Below, one piece after another: positions 1 to 5,523 of a stretch of DNA of 5,523 bases; position 1 is the stretch's first letter, and each line of letters opens with the position of its first letter. The stretch is taken from NCBI GenBank assembly GCA_946222625.1, contig CAMILJ010000137.1, positions 1-5,523 of the forward strand. The letters run 5' to 3'. The DNA comes from an uncultured Corynebacterium sp. (GTDB lineage Bacteria > Actinomycetota > Actinomycetes > Mycobacteriales > Mycobacteriaceae). The notes beneath the pieces are model-generated. The model saw only the letters and a program-made list of their open reading frames with translations. It did no database searches and was not told where the DNA came from. The position numbers and the translations under genes are program-made.

Positions 1-1771
<1,771 letters not shown>

Positions 1772-1781
1772 GTCTAGATAA

Positions 1782-1786
1782 TCCTT
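1782..1786 (-). promoter_or_regulatory. secA1 ribosome binding site
   Basis: On the minus strand AAGGA (within AAGAAGGA) lies 10 bases before the GTG at 1771. It supports that start, which is also the family-conserved N-terminus. The site begins one base after the 12-bp palindrome at 1788–1799. Confidence 0.7.
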
Positions 1787-1787
1787 C

Positions 1788-1799
1788 TTGTCGCGACAA
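1788..1799. repeat. 12-bp perfect palindrome in secA1 leader
   Basis: TTGTCGCGACAA is a perfect 12-bp palindrome directly upstream of the secA1 Shine-Dalgarno. A second perfect 8-bp palindrome, AGTTAACT, occurs at 1803–1810. Both fall between the candidate –10 box and the start codon. They could be an operator for a dimeric regulator. A palindrome with no spacer cannot form a normal hairpin without losing central pairs, so protein binding is more likely than RNA structure. The function is inferred, and chance is not excluded. Confidence 0.4.
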
Positions 1800-1817
1800 A
1801 TAAGTTAACTCGTCGCC

Positions 1818-1845
1818 ATTGTACTCACTAGCTTTTCTGTAACGA
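1818..1845 (-). promoter_or_regulatory. Candidate sigma-A-type promoter of secA1
   Basis: The minus strand carries TACAAT at 1823–1818, five of six matches to TATAAT. TCGTTA lies 16 bases upstream (1845–1840) as a poor –35 element, which is common in corynebacteria. Transcription would start near 1811, leaving a leader of about 40 bases that holds both palindromes and the ribosome binding site. The position downstream of the hpf terminator fits an independent secA1 promoter. It is a visual call only. Confidence 0.42.
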
Positions 1846-1965
1846 TTCGCCACCCAACCCAAAGCGCGAATCCGGCCACTGCCCCGCACCCCTCTTGTGG
1901 CTACCTCCTCCCCGCGCAGAGCGCAGCAGACGGGGATTAATGGATGCTAATAGAGACATAAGAGA

Positions 1966-2007
1966 GCTCCCTGCCCCGCTGCGCGCGTGCGCTGCGGGGC
2001 AGGGAGC
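1966..2007 (-). terminator. Rho-independent terminator of hpf
   Basis: GCTCCCTGCCCCGC (1966–1979) and its exact reverse complement (1994–2007) form a perfect 14-bp GC-rich stem. After one T·T mismatch the stem can be extended by four more pairs (1981–1984 with 1989–1992), closing on a tetraloop. On the minus strand the stem is followed by TCTCTTATGTCTCTATT, a pyrimidine- and T-rich but not pure T tract. It lies about 40 bases past the hpf stop. On the plus strand the hairpin is followed by G-rich sequence, so it should act only on minus-strand transcripts. Confidence 0.85.
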
Positions 2008-2020
2008 CTGGGGGTTGGGG
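1996..2020 (+). other. G-quadruplex motif overlapping the terminator
   Basis: The plus strand has four G-runs with short loops: GGGG at 1996–1999, GGG at 2002–2004, GGGGG at 2010–2014 and GGGG at 2017–2020. The loops are CA, AGCCT and TT. This fits the usual pattern of at least three Gs with loops of 1–7. It lies on the template strand for hpf transcription, and its first two runs are in one arm of the terminator stem. Whether it folds in vivo is unknown. Confidence 0.5.
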
Positions 2021-2023
2021 CGC

Positions 2024-2049
2024 TAAGGCCCTTTAAGGCTTAGGCCTTA
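2024..2049. repeat. Inverted repeat across the hpf stop codon
   Basis: TAAGGCC at 2024–2030 and GGCCTTA at 2043–2049 form a 7-bp perfect inverted repeat with a 12-base loop. The right arm contains the hpf TAA stop. Other pairings using the intervening AAGGC/GCCTT are possible. It sits about 17 bases from the main terminator hairpin and could be a weak first 3'-end hairpin. It has no T-tract of its own. Confidence 0.4.
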
Positions 2050-2691
2050 AGCATCAGCATCCGTCAGGGAAATAAGGCCGTAATCGAATGCGTGGCGGCG
2101 GTAGACCACGGAAGGCTTGTTGTTCTCTTCGTTGATGAAGAGGTAGAAGTCGTGGCCAACCAGCTCCATCTCGCTGAGTGCATCATCAACAGACATCGGG
2201 GTGGCTGGGTGCTCCTTGAAGCGCACAACCTGGCCCGGGCGAACGTCCTCGACGGTCTCTGCGTAGGGGTCGATGTAGCGCTCTTCCTTGGCCGGCTTGG
2301 CTGCTTCAGCCTCGGCAACCAGCTCAGCGGCGATCTCACCAGTACCCTTCTGAGCGCGGTGGCCGGACTTCACGTTCTCGCGACGTACCTTGACCTTGCG
2401 CAGGGAGCGCTCCATCTTGCCCAAAGCGGTTTCGAGCGCCGCGTAGAAGGAATCTTCCTTGGCCTCGGCGCGTGCGATGTGGCCCTTACCGGTGGCGGTG
2501 ATCTGCAGGCGCTCGGCCTCGGACTCGCGACGCGGGTTCGGCTCGTGCTGCAGCTCCACGTGGAAGAACGTCAGGGTCGGATCAAGACGCTCGATCTTGG
2601 CCAGCTTTTCAGTGACACGGTCCTGGAAGTGCTCCGGAACCTCCACGTTGCGGCCGGTGATGGTGACCTGAGCGTTGGTCTGCTGGGACAT
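2047..2691 (-). CDS. hpf: Long-form ribosome hibernation promoting factor HPF
   Basis: This cytoplasmic protein binds the 30S decoding region in starved or stationary cells, blocks tRNA and mRNA binding, and in its long form pairs ribosomes into 100S dimers. The product is 214 residues. Residues 1–106 are the S30AE/YfiA-type domain, starting QVTITGRNVEVPEHF and ending with the helix FYAALETALGKMERSLRK (82–99). Residues about 107–150 are an Ala/Glu/Lys-rich linker. Residues 151–214 are the C-terminal dimerisation domain with the family segments VGHDFYLF (178–185), VVYRR (195–199) and YGLI (204–207). ATG 2691 is chosen because GGGAGG lies six bases upstream and the S30AE domain starts right after it. 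A GTG at 2790 would add 33 residues unlike the family. hpf is followed by a strong terminator and sits directly upstream of secA1, an order also seen in mycobacteria. Confidence 0.96.
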   Translation of the reverse strand: MSQQTNAQVTITGRNVEVPEHFQDRVTEKLAKIERLDPTLTFFHVELQHEPNPRRESEAERLQITATGKGHIARAEAKEDSFYAALETALGKMERSLRKVKVRRENVKSGHRAQKGTGEIAAELVAEAEAAKPAKEERYIDPYAETVEDVRPGQVVRFKEHPATPMSVDDALSEMELVGHDFYLFINEENNKPSVVYRRHAFDYGLISLTDADA

Positions 2692-2862
2692 GAAATGCCT
2701 CCCTATTCTCGTGGGGACTGAATGACTGCACATTCTGCGGACGCTCACAATCCTGTGATGAGGGGCTTGGCGCCCGCTTCCCTGTGACACCCCTCATGCT
2801 ACCACTGGTCATAACCAACCCTGTCAGTGGCCCCCTCTGCGCATGCTTGGCGACGCCCCTCC
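2692..2862. other. comFC–hpf intergenic region with inverted repeats
   Basis: This 171-base spacer has no credible gene. It holds ATGAGGGG (2758–2765) with its reverse complement at 2790–2797 (8-bp arms, 24-base loop). It also holds CCACTG/CAGTGG (2802–2807 and 2825–2830, 17-base loop) and TCACA-N4-TGTGA (2745–2749 and 2754–2758). The heptamer CCTGTGA occurs at both 2752–2758 and 2781–2787. No T-tract follows any hairpin in the minus direction, so no comFC terminator is evident. No promoter with good –10 and –35 elements was found, but CAGAAT, GAGAAT and TAGCAT on the minus strand are weak –10 candidates. An hpf promoter here is expected from the gene's growth-phase role, not shown. Confidence 0.5.
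2698..2703 (-). promoter_or_regulatory. hpf ribosome binding site
   Basis: GGGAGG on the minus strand is six bases upstream of ATG 2691. It decides this start over the in-frame GTG at 2790, which would give an unconserved extension. Confidence 0.85.
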
Positions 2863-3552
2863 TTACGCATCTGCCAGCACAATCGCACCGGCCACGTCAC
2901 CCCCGATGGCCCACACACGCGCGGCGCTGGCGCGAAGAGTTGCGCCGGTCGTGATGACGTCGTCGACAAGCAGCACACTGCGTCCCACCAGTTCACGGGC
3001 ACAAGGCCGCAATAGCACCGCTCCGCGCATATTGTCGGCGCGTTCTACCGCGCCGAGCTGCGACTGGTCCGCACTACCTTCGGCCGTGCTCAAGGCATTA
3101 ACCACGTCCCAGCCGGGAAGCCGCGCCGACGCCGCCTGGCACAACGCGGCGACGGGATCACCGCCGCGCTGGCGGGCCGACGACGCGCGTGTGGGCGCCG
3201 GCACGAGCAGCGCGGTCTCCGGAATATCACCGCGTGCGCGCAGGTACTCGATGCCGGCAGCCAACACCGCACCGAGGTGAGCTCGCACCGCCTGGTGCCC
3301 GCGCTCCTTCATAGCGATGATGACCCCACGGCGAGTATCGGAATAGGGGCCAAGGGCCCAGGCCGGAAAACCTAGGGGCTGCGGGCGCTCCACGCGGCGT
3401 GGCACCTGTCGAAGGTGTTCCTGGCAGGCCGTGCACAGCACCCCGCCTGCGGTGGTCTCACCGCCACACCCCGCACACGGGCGCGGCAGGAACAGTTCTA
3501 AAAGTGCGGCGGCGGCCTCCCCTATCCCCCGGTTTTTCGGCATGCGCCCCAC
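2863..3552 (-). CDS. comFC: ComFC/GntX-family phosphoribosyltransferase-fold protein
   Basis: The product has 229 residues, or 226 if translation begins at the in-frame ATG at 3543. Seen in order: a Cys4 zinc motif with Cys26, Cys29, Cys40 and Cys43 after LLELFLPRP; an MKERG segment at 81–85 that matches the family K-x-x-G position; VPAP at 117–120; a DQS/ERADNMRGA block at 162–177; and the PRPP-binding loop VLLVDDVITTGAT at 193–205. This is the layout of ComFC (ComF), which in competent bacteria acts with ComFA in uptake or handling of single-stranded DNA. In actinobacteria its role is unclear, because no classical competence genes are seen beside it. The GTG at 3552 lies 12 bases after the lpqB stop; neither start has a strong ribosome binding site, so the start is uncertain. 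It is probably co-transcribed with lpqB. Confidence 0.92.
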   Translation of the reverse strand: MGRMPKNRGIGEAAAALLELFLPRPCAGCGGETTAGGVLCTACQEHLRQVPRRVERPQPLGFPAWALGPYSDTRRGVIIAMKERGHQAVRAHLGAVLAAGIEYLRARGDIPETALLVPAPTRASSARQRGGDPVAALCQAASARLPGWDVVNALSTAEGSADQSQLGAVERADNMRGAVLLRPCARELVGRSVLLVDDVITTGATLRASAARVWAIGGDVAGAIVLADA

Positions 3553-3572
3553 TCTAGCGCGACTCTAGCGCG
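3551..3572. repeat. 11-bp exact tandem duplication at lpqB/comFC junction
   Basis: ACTCTAGCGCG occurs twice back to back (3551–3561 and 3562–3572). In the minus direction the upstream copy holds the lpqB TAG stop and the downstream copy runs into the GTG start of comFC. A single copy would leave the lpqB stop almost abutting the comFC start, so the duplication seems to have added 11 bases between the genes. Confidence 0.85.
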
Positions 3573-5274
3573 CGATGATGGGCGAGGAGCGCACACCCTG
3601 CAGGCCTTCGACCTCACGCCAATAGGAGCGCTCGGACCCACCCGCTGGAAGCTGCAACAGGGCATGCGCATCGGTGACGTAGTGCGTCGACGGTGAGGAC
3701 GCCACCGCCACCACGGGCGCGGTGATGTTTCCGGTAGGCAGTGTTGTTGCCGAAGAACCATCTTGCTCGATACGCCACACCGGAGAGCTCGAGGCGGAGG
3801 TACCCACGAGCAGGGAGCCGTCTGTCTGCCACTCCACCGACAACGCCGAACCGGTCAGCTCTGGGCCTACCTGGTGGACGTTGACTATGCGGCGCTCTCC
3901 CGACGTCGCGCGGGCAACCACGCCGGTGTACACGCTGCCGTCGATAATCATGGCGATGCGCGCTCCCGTGAGCGACAGACGGATGACCGAAATCTCCCCC
4001 TCCACGTTCTCCAACGCTGAGGTGTCAACCTCGGCGGTGCTCAGCTCACCGGTGGCCGGAGAACGCGTCACGCGAACCACGTGTTTGCCGTCGACGACGG
4101 TCCACGCCACCTGGCCTCCCACCTCAAAGGTGGGGCGGGCCAAAGTCTCACCCTTGATCGAATTCTCGAGCTCGTGGCCCAACTCGCCCATCGCTAGCTG
4201 CGACTCCTTCTCGGAGCGCTTGCGCACCGCGGCCACCATGCCCTCATCGGAGATATCGGCGGACTGAATGTCATGAATCTGTCCGGCCATGCCCGGCACC
4301 TCGGCGCTGCCTTCACCCTTAACCTCAAGCAGCGAACCATCGTTGACTGCATAAAGCTTGGGCACCGATTGGGCGGCTACCTCGGGGTTAAACTCCGCGA
4401 AGTCATCAATGGTCATCTCCTCCATGCCATCCACAAGCGGGCTGCCATCGATAGTGGCTCGGACGGTGTTCGTGATCTCGGCGTTGTTGAGGGTCCACAC
4501 CAGCTGGGCGGCAAACTTAAGGCGCTCCTCCTGAGTCATCGAGGCCATGCCGCTGAACTCATAGACACCATCATTGATTCCCAGGAAGGTGGCGTCCTTG
4601 GGGATCAGGCTGGAGGTTGCCGGCGCGATATCGGAAGATGGGCCTTGAAGCAAGAGGGTGACCAGTTCTGAGGCAATCGAGTCCTTTCCAGAATAAAGCC
4701 AGCGACGGTCAGCCACGAGCAGGCGTTGAGTCGTATCGAAAAAGTACAGCGACTGCGGGCGGTAGCGATTGCGCAATTCGGTGCGCTCAATCACGGCACC
4801 GGTAGGCAGATCCGTAATGCGCCATTGCCCATCGAATTGGCGCAAACGAACGGTTGCCTCAAGACGCGAGTTATCGGGGACATAGGCCCCGCCGTTGGCC
4901 AGACGGCCGATGATATTGCCGCGCACCGAATACTCCAGGGCGCCGTCCTCCATGTTCAAGGTCACCAGATCGATGGAATCCACCACGAGAACGGTGTCAG
5001 TAGGGTCCCACGAATTGGCTATCTCAGAGGAAAGGAAGGTGCGTGCGGCAGCATAGTTGCCGGTGGGAATCGCCACGGCCGAATAAAAATCACGGACAAG
5101 CAAGTCAGGTTCGCTATCGGCACGCGGCTCGACGACGGCATCGTCGGCGCGGTCATGCGGTTCGAAAGTACTAATCACCTGCGGATCGGTGTTATGCGGC
5201 AAGGTCGAACAACCAACGAGAGCGGTGAGTGCGACGCAACTGAGCGCAGCGAGCGAGCGGCGGGCTGGAATCAT
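3565..5274 (-). CDS. lpqB: Lipoprotein LpqB, MtrAB-associated
   Basis: The product has 569 residues, close to the mycobacterial LpqB of about 580. The N-terminus MIPARRSLAALSCVALTALVGC is a lipoprotein signal peptide: Arg5-Arg6, a hydrophobic core, and lipobox LVGC with the lipidated cysteine at residue 22. The mature protein would sit on the outer face of the cytoplasmic membrane. After an acidic linker come an N-terminal domain (about 57–170), a GerMN-like domain (about 195–290, including LVTLLLQGP and VWTLNNAEITNTV), and a C-terminal region (about 320–569) rich in short beta repeats, as in the family's propeller-like domain. In mycobacteria LpqB binds the sensor MtrB and tunes MtrA phosphorylation, cell envelope homeostasis and division; that role is inferred here. 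The start ATG overlaps the mtrB stop as ATGA, with GAGGAGGAGG seven bases upstream, indicating translational coupling. Confidence 0.96.
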   Translation of the reverse strand: MIPARRSLAALSCVALTALVGCSTLPHNTDPQVISTFEPHDRADDAVVEPRADSEPDLLVRDFYSAVAIPTGNYAAARTFLSSEIANSWDPTDTVLVVDSIDLVTLNMEDGALEYSVRGNIIGRLANGGAYVPDNSRLEATVRLRQFDGQWRITDLPTGAVIERTELRNRYRPQSLYFFDTTQRLLVADRRWLYSGKDSIASELVTLLLQGPSSDIAPATSSLIPKDATFLGINDGVYEFSGMASMTQEERLKFAAQLVWTLNNAEITNTVRATIDGSPLVDGMEEMTIDDFAEFNPEVAAQSVPKLYAVNDGSLLEVKGEGSAEVPGMAGQIHDIQSADISDEGMVAAVRKRSEKESQLAMGELGHELENSIKGETLARPTFEVGGQVAWTVVDGKHVVRVTRSPATGELSTAEVDTSALENVEGEISVIRLSLTGARIAMIIDGSVYTGVVARATSGERRIVNVHQVGPELTGSALSVEWQTDGSLLVGTSASSSPVWRIEQDGSSATTLPTGNITAPVVAVASSPSTHYVTDAHALLQLPAGGSERSYWREVEGLQGVRSSPIIAR

Positions 5275-5523
5275 CGCTGAGCCTCCTCCTCGAAGTCGGG
5301 GACGCTGTCTTGGTTAAAGGGCGGCTCCACGACGCGGGCCTCACGCTCGGAGGGCCACACAATCCCGTTGTCCGCCCCTGCCTTTGCTGCAGGGGCCTCC
5401 GGATCAGCGCTCAGTTCCAGAGCGGATTGTTCCTCTGCTTCTATGGGCTTCGGCGCCCCCGGCAGTTCCAGAACAATGGGCTCAGACTCCACCTGCTGCC
5501 CCGGAGTGCGCGGAAGGATCAAC
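5271..5523 (-). CDS. mtrB: Sensor histidine kinase MtrB, C-terminal end only
   Basis: Only the last 83 residues are in the window; the frame is open to the right edge, and the TTG at 5522 is an internal leucine codon, not a start. The fragment begins LILPRTPGQQV, matching the last strand of the histidine-kinase ATPase domain (the usual ending is F-R-L-x-L-P-R). A non-catalytic tail of about 75 residues follows, proline-rich and strongly acidic (about 18 Asp/Glu against about 6 Lys/Arg), ending FEEEAQR. MtrB is the membrane sensor of the MtrAB two-component system, which controls osmotic response and cell-wall genes in corynebacteria. The identity rests mainly on the downstream lpqB and the kinase-like end, since no kinase catalytic box is visible. 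mtrA is expected further upstream, outside the window. Confidence 0.88.
   Translation of the reverse strand, partial: LILPRTPGQQVESEPIVLELPGAPKPIEAEEQSALELSADPEAPAAKAGADNGIVWPSEREARVVEPPFNQDSVPDFEEEAQR
5282..5291 (-). promoter_or_regulatory. lpqB ribosome binding site inside mtrB
   Basis: GAGGAGGAGG on the minus strand ends seven bases before ATG 5274. The same bases encode part of the FEEEAQ end of MtrB. The strong site and the 4-base ATGA overlap fix the lpqB start. Confidence 0.85.
5374..5396. repeat. Hairpin-forming inverted repeat within the mtrB tail
   Basis: GCCCCTGC (5374–5381) and GCAGGGGC (5389–5396) are exact reverse complements separated by seven bases. They lie within codons for the Ala-rich part of the MtrB tail, about 100 bases before the lpqB start. 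No T-tract follows on the minus strand, so it is not a terminator. It may simply reflect Ala/Pro/Gly codons in GC-rich DNA. Confidence 0.45.

Noticed and set aside
1896..1912. GGGGAGGAGG on the minus strand as a ribosome binding site for a small gene
   Set aside because: There is no ATG, GTG or TTG 5–10 bases downstream; the nearest GTG is about 14 bases away.
1909..1936. TCCCCG/CGGGGA inverted repeat as a second terminator or a riboswitch
   Set aside because: The arms are only six bases with a 16-base loop, there is no T-tract in either direction, and it lies upstream of the candidate promoter.
2092..2721. A 209-codon plus-strand frame opposite hpf
   Set aside because: It mirrors the hpf coding frame and has no recognisable domain; hpf has conserved motifs and a good ribosome binding site.
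2745..2758. TCACA-N4-TGTGA as a GlxR/CRP operator
   Set aside because: The half-sites point the wrong way (the consensus is TGTGA-N6-TCACA), so it is not a match to that family; kept only as a generic inverted repeat.
2692..2790. A longer hpf starting from GTG at 2790
   Set aside because: The extra 33 residues do not resemble the family, and GGGAGG is correctly placed for ATG 2691. The extension would also cover the inverted repeats of the spacer.
4273..4671. Plus-strand frames opposite lpqB (also 3722–4267 and 4726–5280)
   Set aside because: All lie within the lpqB coding region, show no domains, and are explained as shadows of its codon bias.

Overview
The window reads as core chromosome of a high-GC actinobacterium, most likely a Corynebacterium. 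The basis is the gene order mtrB–lpqB–comFC–hpf–secA1, all on the minus strand. This order is shared by corynebacteria and mycobacteria (from family knowledge; no search was run). The Corynebacterium call is also supported by SecA1 starting on GTG with the sequence [10 protein letters not shown] see no rRNA, tRNA, CRISPR array, insertion sequence or phage gene.

Layout in transcription order (right to left). (1) 5523–5271: the last 83 residues of the sensor kinase MtrB, cut by the window edge. (2) 5274–3565: LpqB, a lipoprotein that overlaps mtrB by an ATGA and has a strong Shine-Dalgarno sequence inside mtrB. (3) 3552–2863: a ComFC-type phosphoribosyltransferase-fold protein with an N-terminal Cys4 zinc motif. 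An exact 11-bp tandem duplication covers the lpqB/comFC junction. (4) 2862–2692: a 171-base spacer with several inverted repeats and a weak cAMP-receptor-like site. (5) 2691–2047: long-form hibernation promoting factor. (6) 2046–1772: a spacer holding a strong GC-rich terminator hairpin that ends the hpf transcript, a G-quadruplex motif on the opposite strand, and then a candidate promoter and a 12-bp palindrome in front of secA1. (7) 1771–1: the N-terminal 590 codons of SecA1; the C-terminal part lies outside the window.

Functionally, MtrB with its response regulator MtrA (expected just beyond the right edge) and the lipoprotein LpqB form an envelope and osmotic signalling unit. ComFC is co-transcribed by position. 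HPF dimerises idle 70S ribosomes in stationary phase, and SecA1 powers Sec export. The hpf terminator and a separate promoter suggest secA1 is its own transcription unit.

I do not see a previously undescribed system. The items worth a second look are small regulatory structures: the palindrome next to the secA1 Shine-Dalgarno, the terminator/G-quadruplex overlap, and the 11-bp duplication between lpqB and comFC.
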